DNA of 64,000 bases from JAIBDK01 sp965261915 (GCA_965261915.1 CBDHDW010000013.1:2790001-2854000), one strand, 5' to 3'. Shown: positions 9,301 through 19,526, counted from the stretch's first letter. The notes: a model not told the origin generated them from the sequence alone. Made by a program: numbers and translations.

Positions 9301-10218
9301 TTGATTGTGTCTAACCCCGTAATATCTGTTGTCATCCCGGCCTACAACCACGAACGGTTTATTGGTAAAGCAATCGATTCTGTTTTGGATCAAACGCTGG
9401 ATGATTTCGAACTCATTATTGTTGACGATGGCTCGACAGACAACACCGCAGGCGTGATCAAACAGTACGATGATCCGAGAATTTCCTATACCTGGCAAGA
9501 GAACCAAGACGCGTTCAACACCATCAACCGCGGCATGGAGATGGCGACCGGAAAGTACATTTCCATTCTCAACTCCGACGATATTTACACAACAGACCGT
9601 TTGCAAAAAGCACTCGAGCATTGTCAGAGAGAAGGAGCAGAGTGTGTGTTTTCCGATGTGATTCCAATATCCGATGATAACGAAGAATTTTCAGATCCAA
9701 ATTTTGGATGGAATCAATGGCACGAAAACAATCGGCGGTTTTACTTCCAGGTAAACGACGTTTACACCGGCTTCCTGCAGGGTAACTATATGGTAACCAC
9801 GTCGAATCTGTTTATGACGGCAGAGGCGGTAAAAACCGTTGGTGGATTTGCACCAATTCGGTATTTGCACGACTATGACTATATTTTTAGACTAATGCTC
9901 GCGCACCCGGACAAAGTGCATTATTTGGCGAATGACAAGTTGTTGTATTATCGTATTCATGATGGCAACACACTTTCAGAAGCGGCAATTACTGGGCGTG
10001 AACAGGATTTGGAGGTAATCGAAAAATACATGTTGGCGAAAGTACCGGATGATCTTCAGGCTGTTGTCAAAACCGGGGCAGCGCGATTACGTAAGCTCGA
10101 TGACGAAATTCGAGAAGTGCGAAGCGAGCTTTCCAGAAGCCAAACCGGAACAACGGGGTTGAAACCGGGAATTCTTCGCAGGATCAAAAACAAACTATGC
10201 AGGATGTTTTGTTCGTGA
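9301..10218 (+). CDS. Family 2 glycosyltransferase
   Basis: 305 residues with a GT-A fold: ISVVIPAYNHERFIG at the N-terminus, IIVDDGSTDNT for nucleotide binding, and LNSDD as the metal-binding DXD-type motif near residue 100. HDYDYIFRLML further on is the usual acceptor/base region. It would transfer a sugar from a nucleotide donor to a surface glycan on the cytoplasmic side. The start is either TTG 9301 or GTG 9307; neither has a good ribosome binding site, and coupling to the gene ending at 9289 is likely. It overlaps the next gene by 22 bp. Donor and linkage are unknown. Confidence 0.85.
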   Translation: MIVSNPVISVVIPAYNHERFIGKAIDSVLDQTLDDFELIIVDDGSTDNTAGVIKQYDDPRISYTWQENQDAFNTINRGMEMATGKYISILNSDDIYTTDRLQKALEHCQREGAECVFSDVIPISDDNEEFSDPNFGWNQWHENNRRFYFQVNDVYTGFLQGNYMVTTSNLFMTAEAVKTVGGFAPIRYLHDYDYIFRLMLAHPDKVHYLANDKLLYYRIHDGNTLSEAAITGREQDLEVIEKYMLAKVPDDLQAVVKTGAARLRKLDDEIREVRSELSRSQTGTTGLKPGILRRIKNKLCRMFCS

Positions 10219-12284
10219 AACACCAAACATTTCATAGCGCAAACAAATTGATCAACGCCGCTAATGAAGCGGCAAAGCATGCGGACGTGGTGAGCTTCGA
10301 CGTGTTTGATACGCTTTTGGTGCGCCGCGTCCATGATCCCGATCTGGTTAAAATTCCGGTAGCGAAATTCATTAGCCGCTTGGCTGAACAATCGGGTATT
10401 GATATCTCTCGACAGGAAGTCAGTGAACTGCGCGATGACATCGAGCAAAGCATGCGCGATAAAACCGGTGAAACCTTTGCTGACCACGAGTCTTGTTACC
10501 GGGTGTTTATGCGAGACGCGCTAAAAAGCATATTTGAAAACTCCGATGATACTGATCTGGATGTGCTGCTCGAACGGATTACGGACTACGAAATCAAGAT
10601 GGAGAATGCGATGCTGGTTCCACGTCAGGATATCGCATTGTGGCTTGATGATCTGATCGCTTCCGGCAAACGCCTGTACGCAATTTCCGACATGTATTTG
10701 CCCGCAACCCATATTTCCCGACTACTGAAGCATGCAGGGTTGCTGGAAAAATTTGAGCATGTGGTTTCCTCGGCAGACAGCTTTCAAGCTAAAGCGTCAG
10801 GGGAGGGTTACAGCCTTGTCCAGGAAAAATTCGACCTCGACCCGACCCAATGGATACACGTTGGTGACAATCCGATTGCCGACGGGCTGCGGCCCGCCGA
10901 AAAGGGAATTCGCAGTTTTGTTCTGCAGGACCCAAATGAGTTTCATCGACGTGCCATTGCTGCCAGATACTATTTTTACAGTTTAAAGCGGGCATTTTGG
11001 CGGGGGCGGTCAGTGCAGCAATTGATGGCGCCATTGCAGGCCGAGAACGTTAGACGATCGGATTTGTACACAGCGGGTTATAATTTTCTTGGCCCGCTGA
11101 TTGCCATGTTTGTTCAATCCGTAGCGGAACACTGTCGTGAAAACAACATTACGAAGATTTTCTTTTTGTCACGTGAAGGCTGGATGTTCAAGCAGGTATG
11201 GGAGCGTATCGTTCCTTTTTTGTTTCCTGAAGGAGGACTTCCTGAAATTGAATATCTTTATGTCAGTCGAATATCTCTTGCCGGGGCAAGCTGCGCCGAG
11301 CAGGGGCTAACCCCCGACAATGGCCGAATCGTATTTTTGCCGCCGGGAAACAAGAATTTCGAGGATGTTTGCAGAATTTTTGATCTCGATGGTGAAACGC
11401 TGGATGCGCATTTGGCGCGCCATCAATTGACACGTCAAACCACACTCAGCTCGCGCCATCCCGGATTCGATCAGGAGCATAGCTGGCTGCTGGACAAACT
11501 TTATCGGGATGATGAGTTTCAGGAAGAAATCAAACGACAAACCGCGCCCAAAAATGCAGCGTTACAAAAGTATCTGCAAAGCGTTGGTTTTTATGATCAT
11601 AAAGATGTCGCGCTGGTGGATATTGGCTGGCTCGGTACGATCCAGCGTTTTTTCTACGACGGCATTAAACACCGCGACGACCGACCCCGGTGTCACGGCT
11701 TGTTATTTGGTGCGACGCGCGGAATACCTTTCGATACCTCAGACGACAACCATATTCGGGGGTTAATGTTTGATCGAAACAATTTTGATCTCGCGGCCAG
11801 TTCGATTATGTATGCGCGTGACCTGTTTGAAGAAGCTTGCCGTGCACCACACCCGACAACGGTAGGATATCGCGAGAACGACGATGGCAGCGCTGAACCG
11901 GTATTCCGCGAAATAAAGGACACCATCGGTAAGGCCGAACTGGAACAGGATGAGCATTATGCTGATTTGCAGCAAGGCATACTGGATGCCGCGGATCGTT
12001 TTGGTGCCGCCTCGGCAATTACTGCGGAAAACATCGAAGCGTTGCGTGCATGGAAAAACTACCTGTTAGTTAGCAAGCTCGCTTTCGCCAAACGACGGGA
12101 AATTCGCGCCGTAAGATATAAACATCATCTTGATGATTTCCACGGAATGAGCAAACCCCGATTTTTCCAAAGACCAAAACTATTTCACAATCCCTGGGAA
12201 ACAAGAGGGATACGGCATTGGTTTGGCAGCCTGTTTCCGGGTAGGGTATTTCGGCGGCACCTGCGTGAAATGATGACCAGGTAA
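10197..12284 (+). CDS. HAD-superfamily protein of the polysaccharide locus
   Basis: 695 residues. Residues about 30-240 form a HAD hydrolase domain: the nucleophile motif FDVFDTLLVRR (DxDxT type), a Lys/Ser region near VSSADS-FQAK, and HVGDNPIADGLRP for the C-terminal acidic motif. The remaining 450 residues contain a repeated design seen in large polysaccharide-locus HAD proteins (KIFFLSREGWMFKQVW, VALVDIGWLGTIQRFFYDG) but have no assigned reaction. It overlaps the glycosyltransferase upstream, so it is probably translated from a shared mRNA. A phosphatase or phosphosugar-handling role is inferred, not shown. Confidence 0.75.
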   Translation: MQDVLFVKHQTFHSANKLINAANEAAKHADVVSFDVFDTLLVRRVHDPDLVKIPVAKFISRLAEQSGIDISRQEVSELRDDIEQSMRDKTGETFADHESCYRVFMRDALKSIFENSDDTDLDVLLERITDYEIKMENAMLVPRQDIALWLDDLIASGKRLYAISDMYLPATHISRLLKHAGLLEKFEHVVSSADSFQAKASGEGYSLVQEKFDLDPTQWIHVGDNPIADGLRPAEKGIRSFVLQDPNEFHRRAIAARYYFYSLKRAFWRGRSVQQLMAPLQAENVRRSDLYTAGYNFLGPLIAMFVQSVAEHCRENNITKIFFLSREGWMFKQVWERIVPFLFPEGGLPEIEYLYVSRISLAGASCAEQGLTPDNGRIVFLPPGNKNFEDVCRIFDLDGETLDAHLARHQLTRQTTLSSRHPGFDQEHSWLLDKLYRDDEFQEEIKRQTAPKNAALQKYLQSVGFYDHKDVALVDIGWLGTIQRFFYDGIKHRDDRPRCHGLLFGATRGIPFDTSDDNHIRGLMFDRNNFDLAASSIMYARDLFEEACRAPHPTTVGYRENDDGSAEPVFREIKDTIGKAELEQDEHYADLQQGILDAADRFGAASAITAENIEALRAWKNYLLVSKLAFAKRREIRAVRYKHHLDDFHGMSKPRFFQRPKLFHNPWETRGIRHWFGSLFPGRVFRRHLREMMTR

Positions 12285-12296
12285 TCGATTTCTGAA

Positions 12297-12566
12297 ATGA
12301 TAAATACGAACAAAGACAAACGCGTATTCAACTCCTGGTATGAGGTTGTCGGAAATTCGCCTGTACGGCAGCTTAACATCTGGTTTCGGATGAAAACGTC
12401 CGTGCTGGGAAATTTTGATACGGGACCCGGGCTTAAAAATTTACTAACGTTGATATTTCTCCATCGTCTGGGAAAACCGTTGTTTTGGCTTCGCACCTGC
12501 TTAAAGAACCAACACGGTTTGCGGCAGCGAATCAAGGCGCTGGTTCGCCGCGGTAAATCGGCATAG
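12297..12566 (+). CDS. Small basic protein of unknown function
   Basis: 89 residues, starting 13 bp after the HAD gene and ending 19 bp before the DUF2142 gene. The sequence is basic with one hydrophobic stretch (LLTLIFLHRLGKPLFWL) and a C-terminal RQRIKALVRRGK tail, so it may sit on the membrane. I recognise no family. It may be a real small gene, because it fills the operon gap on the coding strand, or a decayed end of a neighbouring gene. Confidence 0.4.
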   Translation: MINTNKDKRVFNSWYEVVGNSPVRQLNIWFRMKTSVLGNFDTGPGLKNLLTLIFLHRLGKPLFWLRTCLKNQHGLRQRIKALVRRGKSA

Positions 12567-12584
12567 ACGCAGGCACTCAATACC

Positions 12585-14504
12585 ATGAGTACGACCGAAT
12601 CCATTCTCCCCCCTGCAGATGCGGATAAAAAGCTGTTCGGAGGCTGGTCAGTATTCTGCAAATCTACGACGTTTCTCCTTTGCGCCTTGTACCTGGTGTT
12701 CTTCGGGTTTAGAGGGTTCGTTCAACTCGACCTCGAACTGAAAAGCCCGTACCCAAGTTTCTTTAAAATTTACTGGGCTGATGAAGGTGATGTGTTCACC
12801 GAGCAGAACATGCGACAGGTCCGCGTCAAACCGGGGAAAAGCGATTATCGAGTTTTTCTTACTCATCTCGGTAACGTTGATCGGCTGCGAATCGACCCGC
12901 TTGAATACGCTGGAGAGATCGATATCCACGGAATTCGAATTTCACAGCAGGGTTATCTTGATTTGGCGTTGGATTTCGCTTCCGGGTTTGATGCGCTGAA
13001 ACCGATAAACGAGGTTGAGAGAGACTTAAAAGAGGCCGACCAAACGGGCTTATCGCTCATTGCAACGGGCGGTGACAGTCAGCTTGAATGGGATGTAGAG
13101 ACGCAAAGTACATCGTTTGTGCCGGTTCTTCATATTGTCAACCTGTTCCTTATTATTGGTCTGGTTGCGGTTTTGCGCAAACCGAGTACGCTGTTATTAG
13201 AGAATGATCGGTTCGTTACCGCATCGCTGCTCGTTGTGTTGTTGCTGGCGACAGCGATGGCAACGATAACCCGCCCCTACGTCCACCCGGATGAGGGGGT
13301 TCACTATCAGGCAGTAAGCTATTATTCAAACCATTTCCTTCCGCCTGCCCTAGATAGTGCCGAGGTTGCGCATACTTACAGCCCCTATGGTGTAACCCGG
13401 CTCGGGAACTATGAGATTTACTACCAGCTAGCCGGACACTTCAGCTGGTTGTTGCAGCCGTTTCAACTTTCAGGCTTGATTAACGCACGATTATTTGGAC
13501 TGTTCATGCTCGGTTTCATGCTGGTTTACTGTATGAGAACCCCTGCGTTTCGAGTGTTTGCTATGCCGACACTTATATCAGCGCAAACCTGGTATTTATT
13601 TAGTTATGCGAATTCCGATGGTTTCGCATTGTTCGCTGCGATTATTGCCAGCTTCCAGGCGGCGGTGCCGCAAAGCGCATTAAATCGATTTCTCCGCGAT
13701 GAAAAAGTGGATCGATATGTATGGTCATTACTCGCACTGGGAGGGCTGATCGGAGTTTTATTGCTTACGAAAAGCAATTTTTATTTCTTTCTGGTTTTCC
13801 TGGGAGCGTATTTTCTGTGGAGAATGGCTTGCGGCGAATTCCAGAATCAGAAACGCTTCTGGTCTCGAGCCGCTTCACTTTGTCTCGTAGGCTTGGCGCT
13901 GTATGGTGTTCGCATCGCCCTGGACCACGCCGCAAACGGCCCCGACCCTTCAGCACTGCGAACAGAAATGGCGGAACAGCACGCCACCGATTTGTATAAC
14001 CCCCGCACACCGAACGAAAAGAAACATCTCTATTTGTATATGAAAGATCGCGGTTTTTCTCTCGAGCGGATTTTGCAAAAAGAAAAATGGCTCGGCAAAA
14101 TCTTTCTCAATGGTTTTGGCTCTTACGGGTTCACGCAATATTTTCCGAGTGGCGCGTTTTTCGAAACCGTTAAAAATACGGGGCTCTTGCTTGGCGCATT
14201 CATCATTTTAGGAGTGCTGATCACTGGGCCACCAAGAGCGCATGGCCTGATACTAATTGTATTGGTGTGCGCTGCGGCACTGATTTCCGTTTTGCTTTGG
14301 CGTTCCTGGGCTATTTCTTTCCAGGCGCAAGGGCGCTATCTCGCTCCAGTGCTGCCGATGCTGGGAATACTGTTTTTTCATGTTCGTGAATACCTCAATC
14401 AGAAAATACTGGTTTCTCTGGTTGTGGCAATGTTTCTCCTCGGCGTATATTCATTTTTGTTCGTCGGGCTGCACGACATCCCGAAACTCGATTATTTTAG
14501 TTAA
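12585..14504 (+). CDS. DUF2142-type polytopic membrane protein
   Basis: 639 residues with an N-terminal membrane segment, a soluble periplasmic-like insert (about residues 45-180), and then roughly ten hydrophobic helices. The segment RPYVHPDEGVHYQAVSYY after the second helix matches the acidic P-D-E-x-x-H motif of DUF2142 and of GT-C glycosyltransferases that use lipid-linked donors. It most likely adds a sugar to the exported or lipid-linked glycan at the outer face of the inner membrane. Nine bases separate it from the exporter permease gene. Substrate is unknown. Confidence 0.75.
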   Translation: MSTTESILPPADADKKLFGGWSVFCKSTTFLLCALYLVFFGFRGFVQLDLELKSPYPSFFKIYWADEGDVFTEQNMRQVRVKPGKSDYRVFLTHLGNVDRLRIDPLEYAGEIDIHGIRISQQGYLDLALDFASGFDALKPINEVERDLKEADQTGLSLIATGGDSQLEWDVETQSTSFVPVLHIVNLFLIIGLVAVLRKPSTLLLENDRFVTASLLVVLLLATAMATITRPYVHPDEGVHYQAVSYYSNHFLPPALDSAEVAHTYSPYGVTRLGNYEIYYQLAGHFSWLLQPFQLSGLINARLFGLFMLGFMLVYCMRTPAFRVFAMPTLISAQTWYLFSYANSDGFALFAAIIASFQAAVPQSALNRFLRDEKVDRYVWSLLALGGLIGVLLLTKSNFYFFLVFLGAYFLWRMACGEFQNQKRFWSRAASLCLVGLALYGVRIALDHAANGPDPSALRTEMAEQHATDLYNPRTPNEKKHLYLYMKDRGFSLERILQKEKWLGKIFLNGFGSYGFTQYFPSGAFFETVKNTGLLLGAFIILGVLITGPPRAHGLILIVLVCAAALISVLLWRSWAISFQAQGRYLAPVLPMLGILFFHVREYLNQKILVSLVVAMFLLGVYSFLFVGLHDIPKLDYFS

Positions 14505-14512
14505 ACACTAAC

Positions 14513-15301
14513 GTGGGTTTCTTTTACTCCATCGCAAACAAATGGCCATTGCTGAAGAATTTGGCGATGCGCGAAATTCGTCAGCAATACGTTGGGTCAG
14601 TGCTCGGTATTTTTTGGCAGTTGATTACCCCCGTCGTTTTGATAGCCGTCTTCTGGGTAGTGTTCAGCGTCGGCTTTCGCGTACAGCCCGCAAGCGGTGT
14701 GCCGTTTGCAGTCTGGCTAACCGCGGGAATGGCGGCCTGGTTTGTGTTTTCGGAAATGGTTTCCGGTTGTGTGCACAGCGTTACCGGAAGCCCGCATCTG
14801 GTGAAAAAGGTGGTGTTCCCCGTGCATGCATTGCCAATCGTAAAAATTCTGACCGCAATGTCGAATCATGTTTTCTTCCTGCTCATTCTGTTTGTATTGA
14901 TTTTACTTAACGGTTTGTCGATTAACTGGTTTTACCTGCAGGCTATTTATTACTTTTTCTGCCTCATTGTTTTGGCGCTTGGTATCGGCTGGATCGTTGC
15001 GGCGCTCAATGTTTTCACGCGCGATACCGCGAGACTGGTTGGCGTGCTTTTACAGGTCGGAATGTGGGCAACGCCCATTTTATGGGACATTAAAATCCTG
15101 CCCGAGCCGTACCGCAGTTTGTTTGCAGCAAACCCGGTCCACTATATTGTTCAGGGCTATCGGGACTCTTTTCTCTATTCCATTCCGATTACCGATCGAT
15201 TGGGCGAAACCCTGTTATTCTGGGCCATGGCGTTCATTTTTCTGGGTGTCGGCGTTTTTTGCTTTAAGCGTCTGCAACCGCAGTTTGCGGATCTGGTTTA
15301 G
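14513..15301 (+). CDS. Polysaccharide ABC exporter permease (Wzm type)
   Basis: 262 residues starting at GTG. It begins with an amphipathic cytoplasmic segment (LAMREIRQQYVGSVLG) and has six hydrophobic helices, the standard ABC-2 export permease design. The NVFTRDTARLVGVLLQ and FAANPVHYIVQGYRD segments are characteristic of Wzm/KpsM/TagG-like proteins. With the ATPase 20 bp downstream it would move an undecaprenyl-linked glycan across the inner membrane. Confidence 0.9.
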   Translation: MGFFYSIANKWPLLKNLAMREIRQQYVGSVLGIFWQLITPVVLIAVFWVVFSVGFRVQPASGVPFAVWLTAGMAAWFVFSEMVSGCVHSVTGSPHLVKKVVFPVHALPIVKILTAMSNHVFFLLILFVLILLNGLSINWFYLQAIYYFFCLIVLALGIGWIVAALNVFTRDTARLVGVLLQVGMWATPILWDIKILPEPYRSLFAANPVHYIVQGYRDSFLYSIPITDRLGETLLFWAMAFIFLGVGVFCFKRLQPQFADLV

Positions 15302-15321
15302 ACGCGGGAAGACGAAGCGAA

Positions 15322-16578
15322 ATGAACCGTCCGAATAAAGCCGCAGTAAAGGTTAACAACCTGACCAAGGCGTATAAATTATACTCGTCACCGAAAGACC
15401 GTCTAAAAGAGTCATTCAGTTTTTCCGGGAAACAGTATCACCAGCGGTTTAACGCGCTCGACCAAATCAATCTCGATATTCCCAAAGGCAGCACAACAGC
15501 AATCATTGGCCGCAACGGCAGCGGTAAATCAACGCTGCTGCAGTGCATTTGCGGAATCGTAACCCCGACTCTGGGGAGCGTCGAAGTGAGCGGAAAAATT
15601 GCGGCACTACTTGAACTTGGTGCGGGCTTCAATCCCGAGTTTACTGGCCGCGACAATCTATACATCAACGGGTCGATACTGGGGCTAAACGACGACGAAA
15701 TCGACGCTCGCCTGGATGCCATTCTGGCCTTCGCGGATATCGGCGACTACATCGACCAGCCTGTTCGCGTGTATTCCAGCGGGATGTTTGTTCGCCTCGC
15801 TTTTTCCATTGCGATTCACGTCGACCCCGACATATTGATTGTCGATGAAGCGTTAGCGGTCGGCGATATTCATTTCCAGGCGAAATGCTTTGATCGCTTT
15901 CATCAGTTCAGGGAGCAAGGGACCACGGTAATATTCGTTACCCATGATCTCAATATGGTAACGCGATATTGCGATCATGCATACCTGTTGAACAAAGGCA
16001 GTATTGTAGGTCAGGGAAAGCCAAGAGAAGTGGTTGCACATTACCGGAAGCTGGAGGTTGGATTTGGTGATAACCAAAATGCGTCCGATGAAACCAGCAA
16101 AGAAAGCCTTAACCCATTTGACGAAAACCCCTACGAAGTTCGATACGGCGACAATCGGGCAACGATAACTGAAGGCGGGATCTATGATGCTGAAGGTAAT
16201 CCGGTACAAACACTCGACAGCGGCGGAGAATACGCAATACGGATGAAAGTCGTGTTCGAAGACGAAATAGAAAACCCGGTTTTCGCTTTTACAATCAAAG
16301 ATGCCAAAGGAACAGAAATCGCCGGAACGAATACGGCATTCCTCGAAACTGAAACCGGCAATTACAAAAAAGGGGATGAAGCGACCATTGAGTTCAACCA
16401 AAAAATTCCACTCAACGCCGGCAGTTTTTTGCTCTCCCTGGGCTGCGTCGATTTATCCGGCGGCGAACTCAAAATTTACGACCGCCGACACGACTTTCTG
16501 TCTTTTCAGGTGGTCACGGAAAAGGCAGCAGTTGGTATCGTTGAAATGAATAGTAAAATGAAACTCAGTAGGACGTAA
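15322..16578 (+). CDS. Polysaccharide ABC exporter ATPase with C-terminal glycan-binding domain (Wzt type)
   Basis: 418 residues. The N-terminal ATPase has Walker A IIGRNGSGKST near residue 62, the short signature VYSSGMFVRLAF, Walker B ILIVDEALAVGD and an H-loop (FVTHD). After about residue 250 a second beta-rich domain (TITEGGIYDAEGNPVQTLDS, then INPV/FAFTIKD-like strands) matches the Wzt C-terminal domain that recognises the modified end of O-antigen in some systems. That fits the methyltransferase at the head of this locus, since such Wzt domains read a terminal methyl or similar cap. The capping link is inference. Confidence 0.9.
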   Translation: MNRPNKAAVKVNNLTKAYKLYSSPKDRLKESFSFSGKQYHQRFNALDQINLDIPKGSTTAIIGRNGSGKSTLLQCICGIVTPTLGSVEVSGKIAALLELGAGFNPEFTGRDNLYINGSILGLNDDEIDARLDAILAFADIGDYIDQPVRVYSSGMFVRLAFSIAIHVDPDILIVDEALAVGDIHFQAKCFDRFHQFREQGTTVIFVTHDLNMVTRYCDHAYLLNKGSIVGQGKPREVVAHYRKLEVGFGDNQNASDETSKESLNPFDENPYEVRYGDNRATITEGGIYDAEGNPVQTLDSGGEYAIRMKVVFEDEIENPVFAFTIKDAKGTEIAGTNTAFLETETGNYKKGDEATIEFNQKIPLNAGSFLLSLGCVDLSGGELKIYDRRHDFLSFQVVTEKAAVGIVEMNSKMKLSRT

Positions 16579-16594
16579 ATTCCAGAAAGATTAC

Positions 16595-16900
16595 GTGCGG
16601 GCAAATAAAAAAACGTTTTCTGCAGCAGCGACTATTCTGGTTTTACCAATCTACTTACCCATTTTTTCTGAAAGTGCATACGGGGTAACCACAGATTTGT
16701 CCGCTAAGAATGGAGGCAATGTTTCTAAAACCAAATTAAAAAAGAAGTTGGGCTTGGGACGAAAGATCGTTATATCGAATGAGACATACAGTGGTACGCT
16801 GAAACAGCGTCTCGAAAATCACCTCAGCAATGCGATGGCTTTTAAACAGTCTCTCGCCTGGTTTCTCCAGCAGATGTCACAAAGCCAAGCACCATTTTAG
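16595..16900 (+). CDS. Small putative exported protein
   Basis: 101 residues starting at GTG 16595, 16 bp after the Wzt-like gene. An early basic stretch (RANKKTF) is followed by a hydrophobic core (AAATILVLPIYLPIF) and SESAYG, which looks like a signal peptide. The mature part is basic and has no recognised domain. The position suggests a link to surface glycan, but nothing in the sequence proves it. Confidence 0.45.
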   Translation: MRANKKTFSAAATILVLPIYLPIFSESAYGVTTDLSAKNGGNVSKTKLKKKLGLGRKIVISNETYSGTLKQRLENHLSNAMAFKQSLAWFLQQMSQSQAPF

Positions 16901-16984
16901 GAACCGACGAAAACGCGGAAATATTTATTTCGATAATTGTTTTCTGTTTGGTTACATCCATAACACCAGGCCCGAATAACATTA

Positions 16985-17927
16985 CCTAATTACCACTATA
17001 GATAAGTGGCTCTACCCCGTATATAATCACAGTCTATCTATTTAATTCATAAGGGGTATGTCATGGCGCGTAATAAGGTGCAATTCCAGAAAGGGGTTAG
17101 TTTGAACGATTTTATCAAACAGTACGGTAGCGAAGACCAATGCTTCGATGCGCTTTATGCCTGGCGGTGGCCCAAAGGGTTCCAGTGTCCGGCCTGTGGT
17201 CACGACAAGTGCTGCCAGTTAACCAATCGCAAACTTCAGCAGTGCAATCGCTGCAATCGCCAGACGTCACTGACGGCTGGAACCCTCTTTGAATCCACCA
17301 AACTACCGCTCACGCTATGGTTCCAGGGTATCTATCTGATTACACAGGACAAGAAAGGCATCTCGGCCATGAAACTGCATCGTCACCTGGGTATTTCTTA
17401 CAATGCCGCCTGGCGGATGAAGCACAAGCTTATGCAGGTGATGATGGAGCGGGATCACAATAACAAACTATCCGGGTTGATTGAATTGGATGATGCCTAT
17501 CTCGGCGGCGAGCGTAAAAGGTTTCCGCACAGAAGCGATTAAGTCATGGAGTCAGCAACATCTGACCGAGGGCAGTACTGTTATCTCCGATGGTTTGGCG
17601 TGCTTTAATGCCGTTGTCGAGGCCTGTTGCTTGCATGACAAGATTGTGTGCGGCGGCGGGAGAGCGTCTGTCGAAAAACCCGAGTTCTTGAGTTCTGTAA
17701 TCAGGTGGATCAATACGATTCTGGGTAACTTAAAGAGCGCCTTACGCAGTACCTGGCATGCTATTCGACCTAAATATGCTCAGCGATACTTGTCAGAATT
17801 TCAGTATCGTTTCAATCGTCGTTTTGATTTGAGCGACCTCATTCCCAGGCTGGCTTGCGCGGCACTCAGAACGCCACCGATGCCGGAAAACTTGCTGAAG
17901 ATAGGCTTATGTTAGATGGTAATTAGG
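16985..17927 (+). mobile_element. IS1595-family element, internally deleted
   Basis: CCTAATTACCA at 16985-16995 and its complement TGGTAATTAGG at 17917-17927 are the best candidate inverted ends around the transposase remnant. I could not identify a convincing target duplication, so the exact ends are tentative. Confidence 0.6.
17063..17915 (+). pseudogene. IS1595 transposase with central deletion and frameshift
   Basis: The first part (17063-17520) has the N-terminal zinc-ribbon (CPACGHDKCCQ and QQCNRCNRQTSLTAGTLF) and the first catalytic Asp in LIELDDAYLGGERK. The family normally continues with about 40 residues before the next conserved region. Here the frame changes at about 17520 and resumes as GFRTEAIKSWSQQHL, VISDGLACF and SALRSTWHAIRPKYAQRYL up to 17915. 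The missing middle and the frame change make it non-functional. An AAGGGG ribosome binding site precedes the ATG. Confidence 0.85.
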
Positions 17928-18080
17928 AAAAATTTTAACACTGACTATCTAAAATAAAAAAAAGGATCGACTTGCTTGATTCTTTCTAGGCGTTATTCTA
18001 TTACTTTCCTTTTGATAATCACGTGAAACAATGAAAATAAGCGGCATCGATATCGAGTCCTCATGAGTACCGAGTTAGCC

Positions 18081-19478
18081 TCATGACACAAGCCTAAATA
18101 GCGCCATTCTATCAAGGTCTTGCCGTTGCGTGATGAATTTCGCGAAGTTTGTACGAGAATCCGTATCCAGGAGAAAATGCGGGAGGCTGCTGCGTAGCGC
18201 AGTGGCAACCACCAACTCGGACGGAGCTAGACCGGGCCGGATCGTTCGAAGCCAGGAGCCAAAAGAGTTCCAGACTAGCCGAGTGTGGCAAGATGCCAGG
18301 TAATGAAGTAGCCCTTGAGCAACAATCCCCGCGTGTACAAAGACGTGATAAGCCTTCAGTTTTCGCTTGACGCCATCGCGATATTTTTTTGATTCCCGGT
18401 GAAGGTGCTGATTACCATTGCGTCGCTCCAATGGCTTCATTACGCTCATCCAGAAATGGTATGAAAAAGAACCGATAACATGAACCGCCTGCTTGAAGGC
18501 ATGCTCTATTTTAAATCGCAGACCGTAGAGGTGAATGATATCGAGGGCCGATAATGACGTATCAGTAGACATGAGTATACAGCGTCCCCTCGTTGGGTGA
18601 ACGACAATGACAAACCGAACAATACTGCCGGTCGGTCTCCATAATAAATCATGGACTGCGTATCGGATAGCTACGTTTTTTTCGCCATAGACAGGGCTTT
18701 GAGCCTCCTCCATCAATGCGACCAACCCAAACAGTGATCTTGGTTTTACCTTGTCACCATACTTACGTGGCCGCCCTCTTTTTTTCGGCTGTTGCTGATG
18801 ATGCAGCTGGTAGGCAACCGCATTTGATCTGGCGCGGGTGACCAAATGATTCCCCTCATTCAAAAGCCCATTAACGACTTTCTGGCTGGCATAATAGGCG
18901 TCGGCGACAAAATAATACGGCTCCTGAATACTGACTATCGCCAGTAGACTGATCATTTTGTCGAGCAGGGTACGCCGGTCACGATTCGATAACACGGTCC
19001 CCTCATGAATCCTCGCGGCAAGCGGCACAGCGAACACGCTATTGGCGGCACGAGAAAGAATAGAGACGGCCTGAAAGGAGTGTCCCATGATGTACTCCGC
19101 TTTGGTATTTGACTCGGATTCCTGATGTAGCAGCTTCACAGCAGGCATCTTTTTGCCCTGTTTGGAGACCTTAATGCCGTCCCCCACCAACACGAGTCGG
19201 CCATTCACTCGAACCAGACCAGGGAACAGTCGAAGTACAAGTTGAGACCACAATACCGTCATTGAGTCCAACTTAATGCCGGTGCTGTGGAAGTTATCCA
19301 GCAAGTTGTCATAAAACCGCCCCTGTAACCCCAGCGCCCGGACAATACTCGTCACCCCCATTCGTTCGGTACGAACCGTCAATCCCGCCACACAGACGGC
19401 GAACCACATAAATGTCCGGGTACGAGCGCAAGCCGGGCGAAGATAAATGATTGCATCCCACCAATAGATCCACAGCAT
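18081..19478 (-). CDS. DDE transposase of the DUF6788/SEC-C insertion sequence
   Basis: 465 residues, intact. Candidate catalytic residues are Asp in VLVGDGIKVSKQGKKMP, Asp in YYFVADAYYAS and Glu in LRFKIEHAFKQAVHV. A basic KKRGRPRKYGDK loop lies between them. This is the RNase-H-fold pattern of IS4-like transposases, but I cannot place it in a named IS family. It starts 48 bp from the divergent DUF6788 gene, so the short space between them probably holds promoters for both directions. Confidence 0.85.
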   Translation of the reverse strand: MLWIYWWDAIIYLRPACARTRTFMWFAVCVAGLTVRTERMGVTSIVRALGLQGRFYDNLLDNFHSTGIKLDSMTVLWSQLVLRLFPGLVRVNGRLVLVGDGIKVSKQGKKMPAVKLLHQESESNTKAEYIMGHSFQAVSILSRAANSVFAVPLAARIHEGTVLSNRDRRTLLDKMISLLAIVSIQEPYYFVADAYYASQKVVNGLLNEGNHLVTRARSNAVAYQLHHQQQPKKRGRPRKYGDKVKPRSLFGLVALMEEAQSPVYGEKNVAIRYAVHDLLWRPTGSIVRFVIVVHPTRGRCILMSTDTSLSALDIIHLYGLRFKIEHAFKQAVHVIGSFSYHFWMSVMKPLERRNGNQHLHRESKKYRDGVKRKLKAYHVFVHAGIVAQGLLHYLASCHTRLVWNSFGSWLRTIRPGLAPSELVVATALRSSLPHFLLDTDSRTNFAKFITQRQDLDRMALFRLVS

Positions 19479-19526
19479 AGACAGTGTCCTTTTGACAAAC
19501 TAACATACCATGTATATGCTATATCA

